The notes: generated by a model from the letters alone, not told the origin. Counted from the stretch's first letter, positions 1 through 8,357 are shown. The stretch: 14,540 nucleotides of DNA from Treponema sp. UBA1226 (GCA_002309195.1 DBWY01000005.1:943-15482); one strand, 5' to 3'. Numbers and translations: made by a program.

Positions 1-68
1 GAATGGGAAACAACCCTATGGTTGGATGTACAGTAGCTTGTGCAGTAGCTGTAGCTGGAAGTTTCTAG
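1..68 (+). CDS. C-terminal fragment of an unidentified protein
   Basis: The third forward frame is open from the window edge and ends at a TAG at 66-68. The visible tail is about 21 residues (MGNNPMVGCTVACAVAVAGSF). It is rich in Ala, Val and Gly and could be a membrane helix or a buried C-terminal strand. Its codons (GCA, GTA, GCT, GGA) resemble the real genes nearby, and an intrinsic terminator follows in the same direction, which supports a plus-strand gene. The second frame is also open to a TAA at 71-73, so the frame choice is not certain. I do not recognise the family from this fragment. Confidence 0.5.
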   Translation, partial: MGNNPMVGCTVACAVAVAGSF

Positions 69-74
69 CCTAAA

Positions 75-108
75 AAACCGGCAGGTGCGTGCTGCGTGCC
101 TGCGGTTT
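75..108 (+). repeat. Bulged inverted repeat in the 3' UTR
   Basis: AAACC (75-79) pairs with GGTTT (104-108), and GCAGG (81-85) pairs with CCTGC (99-103). G80 is left as a single-base bulge on the 5' side, and the loop is 13 bases. It lies between the upstream stop codon and the terminator and has no T-run of its own. It could be a 3'-end stabilising stem-loop, but no function is shown. Confidence 0.4.
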
Positions 109-115
109 AAATCAT

Positions 116-145
116 AAAACAGTCCACGTGGACTGTTTTTTTTTT
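116..145 (+). terminator. Intrinsic (Rho-independent) terminator
   Basis: AAAACAGTCC (116-125) is the reverse complement of GGACTGTTTT (130-139), with ACGT as the loop. An unbroken T-run covers 136-145. This is the standard hairpin plus U-tract form and would end transcription of the gene running in from the left edge, insulating the transporter gene downstream. Confidence 0.88.
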
Positions 146-156
146 GCATGTATACC

Positions 157-185
157 TTGAGAAGCGTGACTATATATAGTAAGAT
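157..185 (+). promoter_or_regulatory. Possible sigma-70-type promoter for the MFS gene
   Basis: TTGAGA at 157-162 (4 of 6 to TTGACA) and TAAGAT at 180-185 (4 of 6 to TATAAT) are 17 bases apart. They lie after the terminator and 29 bases before the ATG at 215. The match is only moderate, and the AT-rich TATATATAG just upstream offers other -10 choices. Confidence 0.35.
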
Positions 186-214
186 TAATCAAGAATATTT
201 CATGGAGGGGTTTT

Positions 215-1528
215 ATGAAAAACATCCAGAACAAATGGCTTAGAGGAGCAATTCCGGCTCTTCTTCTTCACTGCAGTATCGGAACAGTTTACTGCTGGTC
301 AATTTTTAGTCAGGAAATCGCAAACTACATCGGCTTTTCAAAAGGTGCTGTTGAATGGGCATTCAGCTTTGCAATCTTTTTTCTCGGAATGTCGGCCGCA
401 TTTTTAGGAAGCCTTGTAGAAAAAAACATTCATAAATCTTCATTAATCGCAACGATAACTTTTACACTCGGTATGGCAGGAACTGGATTTTTTATCTGGT
501 ACGGCGGTCAGTCACTTGCATCGGGCTCTCCAAGTAAACTTGCTTTAATCGGAATCTACATAAGCTACGGCTTTATCATGGGAATCGGGCTTGGAAGCGG
601 ATATCTTTCTCCGGTAAAAACACTCATGCTCTGGTTTAAAGATAAAAAAGGACTTGCAACAGGACTTGCAGTTGCTGGCTTTGGTGCTGCAAAAGCAATT
701 GCTTCTCCAATCATGCAGTGGATGTTAAAGAATCTTGGCTCAGGCGGAATCTATAAAATGTTCTACATTCTTGCCGCAGTTTATTTTTTAATGATGTTTA
801 TCGGACATCTTATTCTTGCAAAACCGGAAGGCTGGATTGAACCGCAAAAAAAATCAAAGGAAGAAGGAATCATCGCAACATTAAAAACAAAACCGATTGC
901 TTCTTACATCGGAATCTGGCTTATGTTCTACATAAATATCACATGTGGTCTTGCAATCATTTCACAGGAAAAACAGATTATAAAATGCATCGGCTTAGGT
1001 TCTTTTATCGGAATAATATCCATGATTTCTGCACTCTTTAATGCCGGCGGACGAATCGGATTTTCTGCATGGGCAGATAAAATGAAAGACCGCAACACAA
1101 TCTACAAAATGATTTTTATAATTTCCATTGCTCTTTCTGCAGTCGTATATTTTACAAACGGAATTGCAAATGGAAACAACAATATCATTCTCATTATATT
1201 TGTTCTTGCATTAAACTTTATGATAAACGCAGGATACGGCGGAGGATTTTCTAATGTTCCGACACTTCTTTCTGATCATTACGGAATGGGAAATATTTCT
1301 GCAATTCACGGAATTACACTTTCTGCGTGGGCATTTGCAGGTCTTTCTGGAAACCAGATTGCTAACCTTATCGTAGAAAAAACAGGTTCATTCGTCGAGC
1401 TTAACGGAACTACAGTTAATCCAACCGGTTACCAGAATGTTCTGATATTTACAGGCATTCTTTATGTAGTTGCCCTTATGCTTTCTGTATTCCTCGTAAA
1501 AAAAACAGACCCGCAGAAGCAGGCCTGA
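215..1528 (+). CDS. MFS transporter, oxalate/formate antiporter (OFA)-like
   Basis: This is a 12-helix inner-membrane carrier of the major facilitator superfamily, 437 residues, the normal length. The family hallmark is clear. A glycine-rich helix reads GIGLGSGY then SPV at about residues 123-134. It is followed by the cytoplasmic loop between helices 4 and 5, WFKDKKGLATGLAVAGFG (about 140-157), which closely matches OFA-type carriers (consensus near WFPDKRGLATG). The second half repeats a similar pattern around 330-360. Substrate cannot be read from sequence: OFA relatives move oxalate/formate or other small carboxylates, and no catabolic gene sits alongside to help. The start is fixed by a strong GGAGGGG ribosome site at 204-210. 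The gene stands alone between an upstream terminator and a convergent chemoreceptor gene. Confidence 0.85.
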   Translation: MKNIQNKWLRGAIPALLLHCSIGTVYCWSIFSQEIANYIGFSKGAVEWAFSFAIFFLGMSAAFLGSLVEKNIHKSSLIATITFTLGMAGTGFFIWYGGQSLASGSPSKLALIGIYISYGFIMGIGLGSGYLSPVKTLMLWFKDKKGLATGLAVAGFGAAKAIASPIMQWMLKNLGSGGIYKMFYILAAVYFLMMFIGHLILAKPEGWIEPQKKSKEEGIIATLKTKPIASYIGIWLMFYINITCGLAIISQEKQIIKCIGLGSFIGIISMISALFNAGGRIGFSAWADKMKDRNTIYKMIFIISIALSAVVYFTNGIANGNNNIILIIFVLALNFMINAGYGGGFSNVPTLLSDHYGMGNISAIHGITLSAWAFAGLSGNQIANLIVEKTGSFVELNGTTVNPTGYQNVLIFTGILYVVALMLSVFLVKKTDPQKQA

Positions 1529-1544
1529 TTAAATATTACTGATA

Positions 1545-1601
1545 ATTATTCAATAAGTTCAGTTTGATGATTTACTATTCAATCTTGAACTTATTGATAA
1601 T
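1545..1601. repeat. AT-rich inverted repeat between convergent genes
   Basis: CAATAAGTTCA (1551-1561) is a perfect reverse complement of TGAACTTATTG (1586-1596). The match extends outward as ATTAT (1545-1549) with ATAAT (1597-1601), leaving T1550 bulged. Inside the loop TTGA (1564-1567) can pair with TCAA (1579-1582). The right arm lies within the last codons of the chemoreceptor gene, whose TAG is at 1575-1577. The hairpin may serve as a two-way transcription stop, but it lacks a run of T on either side and its stem is weak in G+C. Confidence 0.45.
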
Positions 1602-3983
1602 GTCTGTCATTACTACGATATTATCCTTAGTGCTGTTTGCAAGTTCAGAAACATCTTGAGAAGATGCATTGATTTCTTTTGCACCGGATTTCATTTCTTC
1701 CATACTACCAGAAACTATCTGTGCAATCTGTGCAAGGTTTTCGGTAGCAGAGCTTACAGAAAGAACTCCAGATGTCATGACTTTAGATGTTTCCTGAACC
1801 TTTGTTGTTGAATCGTTTACATTGCGAAGAGCAATAAGAACCTGTTCAGAAGCAGTCTGCTGTTCTTTCATCGCTGTACTAATCTGGTCTACAAGAACTT
1901 CTGTAGAACTTACCTTTTCAAGAATATTTTCAAATCCTTTAACTGCAAGACCAGAATTATTAACGACGTCTTCGATAACTTTTGTAATCGCATTAAGTTC
2001 TGTCTTAATTGCCTTTGACTGTTTACCAGAGTTTTCTGCAAGCTTACGGATTTCATCTGCAACTACAGAGAATCCCTTACCGGCTTCTCCGGCATGAGCA
2101 GCTTCTATTGCAGCATTCATGGCAAGAAGGTTTGTCTGTGAAGAAATCTGTGAAATTACGTTGTTTGCATCAGAAAGGTGTTTTGACTGCTGAGCCATAT
2201 CTGCAATCTGGGCTGCAACAGTATTCTGCCTTTCCTTTTCGCTTTCTGTAATCGACATAAGACCTTTATATTCATCAGTCATCTTAATTACAGAATTGGA
2301 AACAGAGTTGATGTTTCCAATCATTTCTTCGATTTCTGCCGAAGACTGTGTAATACCAGTCGTCTGCTGTTCAATAAGCATATCAAGGCTTGATGCACCA
2401 TCAAGGTTTTTCTGAAGATTCTGCTTTACGTCGATAAGTGCCTGACTCTGTTTTTCTACGTTTGCGTTTACACTTTCGATATTTGCCATAATCTGTGAGA
2501 TTGCACTTGCAGACTGCTGAGAACTTGTCGCAAGACTTTCACCAATCTGAGCAAGAGCATCACTTGCTTCTTTTACATCAGAAATAATCGACTGCTGTGA
2601 AGAAATAAATGTATTGATTTCATCTGTCATTCTAGAAATTTCATTATTACCTTTAGATGCAAGACGTATCGTAAGGTCTGACGCACCAGATGTACCGTTC
2701 AATACCTCAAATGCATCAGCAGTTTTATTAAGAGGACTCATGATGAAAAGAGAAACTGCAAGAAGAATGATAACGATTACAAGCATAATGATTACGACAA
2801 CAATCGGAATAGATTTATTTGAAATTGCTTTTGAAATTTCTTTAATCGAATGAACAGAAGTTCCCATAAAGAGCATTACGTTAGAACCGTCATCTGTATC
2901 AACAGGAATATAAACTGTTACATAAGGTTTTCCTACAATTATGTTGTCACCACGATAAATTTCGCGGATGTTATAAACTTTATTATAGATTTTATCGTTG
3001 TTAAGTTTTGTTCCAACAAGATACTTTCCATTTTCATCTTGAATCGTAGTCTCAACACGAAGGTCATCAATAAAAACAGTAATTACACAGTTCATAAGTT
3101 TTGCATATTCTTCGAGAGTGTAAAGATTACTTAATTCTTTTTCAAAAGTTAAGACATGGTTTCCAATTTTAACCGAAGCAATAAAAATAACTTCCTTATC
3201 TTCTGAGAAAACCATTACGCGTGGGGTTCCATTTGTAGCAGCCGTAATTGATTTTATTTCTGAAGGAACCACGCTTGGATTTCCAAGCCCAGATACAAAT
3301 TCTACATTACCCTTCGTATCAGAATAAATTGCACGCATAAGATCAAATTCTGTTGCATAAAGATCTATAAGGCGCTTTGTAACTTCGTTTTCTGTATTAC
3401 CAAGCATAAGAAAACTTCGTCTTGTTGACATAAGTTTTTTAGAAAGGTCATTCTTTTCTGCAGTAATTCTTGTCAAAAGAACAGGGATGTGTGCATTTAA
3501 AGAATCCCTGTTAATCTTTGTCATTTCTATATTTGTCTCTTTTCTTAAAAACAACGCAACAAAGAAACATCCTGCAATCAAAACGACAATCGCCGGAACA
3601 ATGATTTTTGTATAAAGAGTTTTTCTCTTTACAGTTTTCTTTGTATCTATTATATGAGTCTTTAATGGTTCACTCGGTTTATTTTCATTTACGAAAGAAG
3701 GTGCGCTTTCTTTTACCGGTTCCACCTGTAAAGCAGGTTCCTGATTTACCGCCTCTTCCTTTACAGGTTCTTCTATTACAGATTCAGCCGGAATAGACTC
3801 AACTGACTCAACTGCTTCAAATTCTCCATGTACAGAAACTGTGTCTGCAGTTGTTTCATTTATATCAGTGCCCGTAAAAGCTTCTTCAGAAGCCGGATCA
3901 ATTTTATTAACATCAGAAATATTTTCATCCTCAACACTCATTTCCGGATCTTCTGTAGAAATAGGCTTAAAAAAATCGTCCAT
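1575..3983 (-). CDS. Methyl-accepting chemotaxis protein with Cache sensor and acidic N-terminal extension
   Basis: This is a transmembrane chemoreceptor of 802 residues. Residues 1-125 are an acidic, low-complexity cytoplasmic region with repeated EPVKE (72-76, 88-92). TM1 is about 126-147. The outer sensor is about 148-391 and its second half resembles the Cache_3/Cache_2 type, with phrases such as [26 protein letters not shown] and [11 protein letters not shown]2 is about 392-416, followed by HAMP (to about 468) and the methyl-accepting coiled coil. The conserved signalling tip is seen around 612-650 ([20 protein letters not shown]). There it would contact CheA and CheW. The C-terminus ends in KFKIE with no CheR-docking pentapeptide. 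AGGAGAG lies just upstream of the ATG. No other che gene is adjacent, so it is a stand-alone receptor; its ligand is unknown. The long N-terminal extension is unusual because most receptors begin at TM1. Confidence 0.95.
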   Translation of the reverse strand: MDDFFKPISTEDPEMSVEDENISDVNKIDPASEEAFTGTDINETTADTVSVHGEFEAVESVESIPAESVIEEPVKEEAVNQEPALQVEPVKESAPSFVNENKPSEPLKTHIIDTKKTVKRKTLYTKIIVPAIVVLIAGCFFVALFLRKETNIEMTKINRDSLNAHIPVLLTRITAEKNDLSKKLMSTRRSFLMLGNTENEVTKRLIDLYATEFDLMRAIYSDTKGNVEFVSGLGNPSVVPSEIKSITAATNGTPRVMVFSEDKEVIFIASVKIGNHVLTFEKELSNLYTLEEYAKLMNCVITVFIDDLRVETTIQDENGKYLVGTKLNNDKIYNKVYNIREIYRGDNIIVGKPYVTVYIPVDTDDGSNVMLFMGTSVHSIKEISKAISNKSIPIVVVIIMLVIVIILLAVSLFIMSPLNKTADAFEVLNGTSGASDLTIRLASKGNNEISRMTDEINTFISSQQSIISDVKEASDALAQIGESLATSSQQSASAISQIMANIESVNANVEKQSQALIDVKQNLQKNLDGASSLDMLIEQQTTGITQSSAEIEEMIGNINSVSNSVIKMTDEYKGLMSITESEKERQNTVAAQIADMAQQSKHLSDANNVISQISSQTNLLAMNAAIEAAHAGEAGKGFSVVADEIRKLAENSGKQSKAIKTELNAITKVIEDVVNNSGLAVKGFENILEKVSSTEVLVDQISTAMKEQQTASEQVLIALRNVNDSTTKVQETSKVMTSGVLSVSSATENLAQIAQIVSGSMEEMKSGAKEINASSQDVSELANSTKDNIVVMTDIINKFKIE

Positions 3984-3994
3984 ATAATCTCTCC

Positions 3995-4022
3995 TGCATT
4001 TTTATGCAATTTGCATTTTTAT
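3995..4022 (-). repeat. Direct repeat and palindrome in the chemoreceptor leader
   Basis: TGCATTTTTAT occurs twice (3995-4005 and 4012-4022), 17 bases apart. Between them ATGCAA-T-TTGCAT (4004-4016) forms a 6+1+6 palindrome. The palindrome falls at the predicted transcription start, between the -10 box and the ribosome site on the minus strand. This is where a repressor operator or a 5'-end structure would sit. No known regulator motif was recognised. Confidence 0.4.
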
Positions 4023-4051
4023 ATTATACATCTAATCACAAAATAAGTAAA
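4023..4051 (-). promoter_or_regulatory. Predicted sigma-70-type promoter of the chemoreceptor gene
   Basis: Read on the minus strand, TTTACT (4046-4051, 4 of 6 to TTGACA) is followed after exactly 17 bases by a perfect TATAAT (4023-4028). Transcription should start near 4016, giving a leader of roughly 33 bases that carries the AGGAGAG ribosome site. This is a housekeeping-type promoter and not the sigma-28 form often seen for motility genes. Confidence 0.65.
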
Positions 4052-4115
4052 ACTATTTTAAGAACTGATTACTATATGAAGTAATTTAAAACTATCTGCA
4101 AATTCAAGATTTTTA

Positions 4116-4144
4116 TGGTCAATATCAGTTAATTTATATATAAT
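4116..4144 (+). promoter_or_regulatory. Predicted promoter of the capA-like/helicase unit, placed for a leaderless mRNA
   Basis: TGGTCA (4116-4121, 4 of 6 to TTGACA) is followed after 17 bases by a perfect TATAAT (4139-4144). Only six bases separate the -10 box from the ATG at 4151, so the predicted start of transcription falls on or beside the start codon. No Shine-Dalgarno-like sequence is present before the ATG. Confidence 0.6.
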
Positions 4145-4150
4145 CTAACC

Positions 4151-5329
4151 ATGCATAAAAAATTTTACCTGATACCTTTTTTTGTTCTTGTATTTTTTTC
4201 ATGTACGACTACTCAAGTTGAACAGACTAAACGCCCGGATTTTCCTCAAAAAAATCTCAATATAGTCATCTGCGGAGACATTATGTGCCATACGCAGAAT
4301 TTTAAGACAAAGGACTTTAACGATATCTGGAAAGGAATCAGAGACGTTACATTAAATTCAGACCTAACGATAGCAAACCTTGAAGCACCGGTATGTGATG
4401 ACAGACCTTTTGAAAACTACCCTACTTTTAATATGCAAAGCTCATACCCGCAGGCAGCAATTGACGCCGGTATCAATGTAATGACTGTGGCAAATAACCA
4501 CACGAACGATCAGGGTGAAGACGGAATAATTTCTACTGCAGCATGGATGAAAGAAATTCAGGAAAAGTATAAGGGCTCAAAACGACCTGTTTATATGAAC
4601 GGTCTTAAAACCGATGTTTCTACAAAGCAAAAGGCTTCTAAAAGCCCTGTGTCATACAATTACTTTACGGTTAAAGATTATAAAGTCCTGTTTTTCGGAA
4701 TTACCCAGATTTTAAATACTCAAAATTATAACGAACGCATAAATTATTTTCCGCACACAGAAAAAGGAAAAGCTGCTTTACTTGAGCAGGTAAAACTTTT
4801 ACGCGAAAAAAATCCGTGCGATATATTTATTCTTGCAATCCACGCAGATGAACCAGAATACATCCTCGACATTTTTAAAGAGCGCCGCGATTTTTATCTT
4901 GAACTTCTTGATGCGGGAGTTGATGTTCTCTGGGCAAATCATCCGCATGTTCCAAAGCCTGTAGAATTTATAAAAAACAAAGATAAAAAAACTCCGGATA
5001 AAGTAATTCTCTACTCTACAGGAAATACAATTTCTGGCCAGCGCCATAAACCAAATTATGAAAACCCGCGTGCAATCCGCGAATACACGGGCGATGGATT
5101 TTTAATATCCTTAAGCATTGCAAAAGACAAGAAAGGACTATCCATAACAGGTTCATACACAGACTACATAACAACCTTTGTTGATGAAAACAGAAGTTTT
5201 GTTATTAAAATAATCGGTAAGGATTTTTATGACTACCTCGATGAAAAAAATCTGGTCAACTGGAAAAATTATCTTATCGAAAGAGAAAAAGCATTAAACG
5301 AAATAAAGGAAATTACAACATGCCGATAG
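4151..5329 (+). CDS. CapA-like metallophosphoesterase lipoprotein
   Basis: The 392-residue protein starts with a lipoprotein signal peptide: KK at 3-4, a hydrophobic core, then FFS followed by Cys18 as the lipidation site. This fixes the start, since no other ATG would keep the signal. The body is a PGA_cap/CapA-type calcineurin-like phosphoesterase. It shows CGDIM (41-45), NLE (76-78), NNH (115-117), a His-containing strand end AIHAD (229-233), NHPH (263-266) and STGN (289-292), all in family order. CapA relatives take part in poly-gamma-glutamate capsule formation, but no capB/capC-type partner is nearby, so a capsule role is not supported and a cell-envelope hydrolase is as likely. The stop overlaps the helicase start by 10 bp, implying co-transcription. 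The ATG lacks a ribosome site. Confidence 0.85.
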   Translation: MHKKFYLIPFFVLVFFSCTTTQVEQTKRPDFPQKNLNIVICGDIMCHTQNFKTKDFNDIWKGIRDVTLNSDLTIANLEAPVCDDRPFENYPTFNMQSSYPQAAIDAGINVMTVANNHTNDQGEDGIISTAAWMKEIQEKYKGSKRPVYMNGLKTDVSTKQKASKSPVSYNYFTVKDYKVLFFGITQILNTQNYNERINYFPHTEKGKAALLEQVKLLREKNPCDIFILAIHADEPEYILDIFKERRDFYLELLDAGVDVLWANHPHVPKPVEFIKNKDKKTPDKVILYSTGNTISGQRHKPNYENPRAIREYTGDGFLISLSIAKDKKGLSITGSYTDYITTFVDENRSFVIKIIGKDFYDYLDEKNLVNWKNYLIEREKALNEIKEITTCR

Positions 5330-7869
5330 ACTATAAATCACTTCCTGTATACGAACAGAAACAGAGAATACTCGATACATTAAAAACAAATCAGGTAATT
5401 GTAGTTCAAAGCCCTACGGGTTCAGGAAAGACGACACAGATTCCTGTAATCCTTCACGAAGCAGGATATTCTGATAACGGAATAATCGCAGTAACGCAGC
5501 CGCGCCGCATAGCCGCGCTTTCTGTAAGTGAGTTCATTTCAAAACAGCTTGGAACAACTTACCCGGGACTTGTCGGTTATAAAATGCGTTTTGAAGATAA
5601 AACCGATTTAACGACAAGAATAAAAATCATGACCGACGGAATTCTTTTACAGGAAATGAAGCTTGATCCTATGATGAACAAGTATTCTGTCATCATGGTA
5701 GATGAAGCACATGAAAGAAGTTTAAACATAGATTTTGTTCTCGGCCTTTTAAAGCGCGTGCTAAAGGCGCGGCCTGATCTTAAAGTAATCGTTTCGAGTG
5801 CAACAATGAATGCAGAACAGTTTTCGACTTATTTTGATGGCTGTCCTATCGTTACGATTGATACGGTAACCTATCCTGTAACTGTAATTTATGATCCGCC
5901 GACGATTCCTGCAAGCACACTTACTGCAACAGCAGAAGAAGCTCTGCTTTCTAAAGTAAGCAATACGATTGAACGCATTCTTTACAATCATACAGACGGT
6001 GACGTACTTGTTTTTCTTCCAGGAGAAAAATCAATTAAAGACTGCATAAATAAATTATATCATGCACATTTTTCAAGAAAGATTCAGATGATTCCGCTCT
6101 ATGGAAGGCTTCCAAAGGAAGAGCAGGAAAAAGTTTTTAACAAAGCGCCTCTGGGTCGAAAAAAGGTAATAATTTCTACAAACATAGCAGAAACTTCTGT
6201 AACGATTGACGGCATAACTTCTGTAATCGACTCGGGACTTTCGAAATTAAATTATTATTCACCGAGAACATTTACATCAAGCCTTATAGAAACGCCTGTT
6301 TCAAAAGCCTCGTGTAACCAGAGGCGCGGTCGCGCAGGACGTACAAGACCTGGGACATGCTACCGCCTTTATCCGAGAAAAGATTATGATACACGCGAAA
6401 GTTATACTACAGAAGAAATTTTCAGAACAGACTTAAGCGAAGTTGTGTTAAGAATGGCAGAACTAGGAATACGTGAATTTGAAAGCTTTGATTTTATTTC
6501 AAAACCACCAAGAGAAGCAATCCGCGGAGCTGTCGAAACATTAAAGATGTTAAAAGCCCTTAACGATGACAACACTCTTTCTCCTGTCGGAAACATGATG
6601 GTTCTTTTTCCTCTTCCGCCAAGAGTTTCAAGAATAATCGTAGAGTCAATCATGCACTACCCGGATGTTCTTGAAGAAGTCCTCATAGCAGCTTCTTTTT
6701 TAAGCACGCACTCACCTTTTGTTTTGCCACAGGGAGAAGAAATGGACGCACGCCGTGCACATCATACGTTCCGTGACATACAGGGCGATTTTGTGTCGTA
6801 TTTAAAACTGTTCCGCACATATCAGCAGCAGAAAAATAAAGAACAGTTCTGCAAAAAATACTATCTTGATGACAAGGTTATGGCAGAAATAGAAAACATC
6901 GACGAGCAGCTTTCGCAGATTGTTTCTGACCAGCAGATTCCTATTCTTTCAAAAGGTCCTGTCGATAATTATCTTTGCTGTATTGCATGCGGTATGATTC
7001 AGTTTGTATGCGTTCGCGAAGGTCGTGATAATTACAGAACACTCACTGCAGACCATATTTCGATTCACCCAGGAAGCAATATGTTCAGAACAGACCCGAT
7101 GTATATCGTTGCAGGAGAAATCGTACGAACAAGCCGAATGTTTGCAATGAGCGTTTCGCCGCTTACTAAAAGTCAGCTTGCAAAAATTGAATCAGGACTC
7201 GAAAAAGATCTTAATTCACTTAAGAAAACGAAGAATGATTCATTACCTAAAGAAAAAACAAAGAAAGAAAATAATTCAAAGAAAAAAGACAGCGTAAAAG
7301 ACGTTCTTACAATCGGTTCATTCCCGTTTGAAATCAAGAAAATCAAGGGAAAACAGATTATTCTTCTGCCTTTAAGTGAACTGCTTGTATGTGCTAAAGA
7401 AAATGATTTTTCAAAAGAAGCAAAATCTTACGGAAAGATTTTAAATGTAAAGGGGAAAGTTTTATACAAAAACGGTTATGAAATCCTTGCAGGCGAAAAG
7501 CTTGAACTTATATTTAAGATTGCGTCAAACTTAAATCTCATTCCTGTAGATGAAAAGAAATTTGACAGAAAAATAAACATTGATATTTCAGATCCTTCTC
7601 AGATAGATAAACTCGTTTCTTCGCTCGACTATGTTTTAAATGTCGCAGTTGCAAAATCAAAAAGCCGCGAAATGGGATTTATCTGTGTATTTACAGACAA
7701 CAAAGGAAATTACTGGTTTAAAGTTTCACGCGGATTTTCTACTGCTGTTTCTGAAAGCTTATCAAGCCTTGAAACTCTTATTGATGAAGCAGAAGATAAA
7801 TTTAATGATGAGCAGAAAGAAAAAATCAATGAAATTTACAGAAGAATAAACAGCTTCTACGAAAACTAG
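5320..7869 (+). CDS. hrpA: DEAH-box ATP-dependent RNA helicase, HrpA type
   Basis: This is a superfamily 2 RNA helicase of 849 residues. All core motifs are intact: Walker A GSGKTT (34-39), TQPRR (59-63), DEAH (128-131), SAT (160-162), the motif V region STNIAETSVTIDG (286-298) and motif VI QRRGRAGR (334-341). The HA2 and OB-fold accessory regions follow to about residue 615. After a Lys-rich linker (about 635-660) comes a C-terminal part (about 661-849) that I do not recognise. It is far shorter than the C-terminus of enterobacterial HrpA (about 1300 residues in total) and does not look like HrpB. HrpA-type helicases act on RNA and have been linked to rescue of stalled ribosomes and mRNA processing. 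AAAGGAA at 5305-5311 is a good ribosome site inside the capA-like gene, which it overlaps. HrpA over HrpB is inferred from the core. Confidence 0.9.
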   Translation: MPIDYKSLPVYEQKQRILDTLKTNQVIVVQSPTGSGKTTQIPVILHEAGYSDNGIIAVTQPRRIAALSVSEFISKQLGTTYPGLVGYKMRFEDKTDLTTRIKIMTDGILLQEMKLDPMMNKYSVIMVDEAHERSLNIDFVLGLLKRVLKARPDLKVIVSSATMNAEQFSTYFDGCPIVTIDTVTYPVTVIYDPPTIPASTLTATAEEALLSKVSNTIERILYNHTDGDVLVFLPGEKSIKDCINKLYHAHFSRKIQMIPLYGRLPKEEQEKVFNKAPLGRKKVIISTNIAETSVTIDGITSVIDSGLSKLNYYSPRTFTSSLIETPVSKASCNQRRGRAGRTRPGTCYRLYPRKDYDTRESYTTEEIFRTDLSEVVLRMAELGIREFESFDFISKPPREAIRGAVETLKMLKALNDDNTLSPVGNMMVLFPLPPRVSRIIVESIMHYPDVLEEVLIAASFLSTHSPFVLPQGEEMDARRAHHTFRDIQGDFVSYLKLFRTYQQQKNKEQFCKKYYLDDKVMAEIENIDEQLSQIVSDQQIPILSKGPVDNYLCCIACGMIQFVCVREGRDNYRTLTADHISIHPGSNMFRTDPMYIVAGEIVRTSRMFAMSVSPLTKSQLAKIESGLEKDLNSLKKTKNDSLPKEKTKKENNSKKKDSVKDVLTIGSFPFEIKKIKGKQIILLPLSELLVCAKENDFSKEAKSYGKILNVKGKVLYKNGYEILAGEKLELIFKIASNLNLIPVDEKKFDRKINIDISDPSQIDKLVSSLDYVLNVAVAKSKSREMGFICVFTDNKGNYWFKVSRGFSTAVSESLSSLETLIDEAEDKFNDEQKEKINEIYRRINSFYEN

Positions 7870-7887
7870 AGCTAAAGCAAGCTCGGA

Positions 7888-8337
7888 TTATTTATAGACA
7901 ACCTCAAATTCTTCAAATACGACAGGCATGTCTTCTGAAAAATCATAGCCCATAAGCTCTGCTTCGTCTTTAAAAAACTCTATGTGGTTTTCCCGCCATT
8001 GTTCGATATTCTGGTCTTCGCCCTCTTTTCTTGCATACTCCCATGTAACATCTTTAAATGCCATAATCGTTACGTTTATTTCGTGGATAACGCACAGAGG
8101 ACTGTCCTTATCGTCAGTAAGGATATAGTAATTTCCTTTTTTGGGAACACTTTCCATATCAATCTGAAAAGCATAAAGCGACGAAGTTACGGCTGTCTTT
8201 GCACCTGATAATACAAGTGATGAAAGACTTTTGTCGTGTTCTTCTCCAAGTCCAAACTGAAACTCGCCGTGATATTTTAATCCGGGATCTTTACCGGTTT
8301 CTTTTAAAAATTTCTGCCAGTATTCATCAGAGGTCAT
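7888..8337 (-). CDS. ASCH-domain protein
   Basis: This is a small soluble protein of 149 residues of the ASCH family, a fold related to PUA RNA-binding domains. Visible hallmarks are SGAKTAVTSSL (44-54), LCVIHEINVTIMAFKDV (81-97), EGEDQNIEQWRENH (105-118) and the closing FEVVYK. Family members have been shown to be RNA-related or, for E. coli YqfB, an N4-acetylcytidine amidohydrolase. Which activity this longer form has cannot be told. TGGAG sits about eight bases before the ATG. It is the last gene of the presumed dut-lpt-tgt operon, 20 bp behind the HEAT-repeat gene, and it converges on the helicase gene with only 18 bp between stops. Confidence 0.85.
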   Translation of the reverse strand: MTSDEYWQKFLKETGKDPGLKYHGEFQFGLGEEHDKSLSSLVLSGAKTAVTSSLYAFQIDMESVPKKGNYYILTDDKDSPLCVIHEINVTIMAFKDVTWEYARKEGEDQNIEQWRENHIEFFKDEAELMGYDFSEDMPVVFEEFEVVYK

Positions 8338-8357
8338 TTTTTTTCTCCATTAAGTTT

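Noticed and set aside
1..36. The first frame encodes EWETT near the edge, which looks like the NWETF tail of chemoreceptors.
   Set aside because: The frame continues for six more codons to a stop at 34-36, and composition favours the third frame. The match is probably chance.
1822..3134. Several open plus-strand frames opposite the chemoreceptor gene.
   Set aside because: They are antisense to a clear full-length receptor, have no family features, and their protein composition looks like a reading-frame shadow.
7869..7884. GAGCT/AGCTC mini-hairpin at the end of the helicase gene as a terminator.
   Set aside because: The stem has only 5 bp and no T-run follows on either strand.
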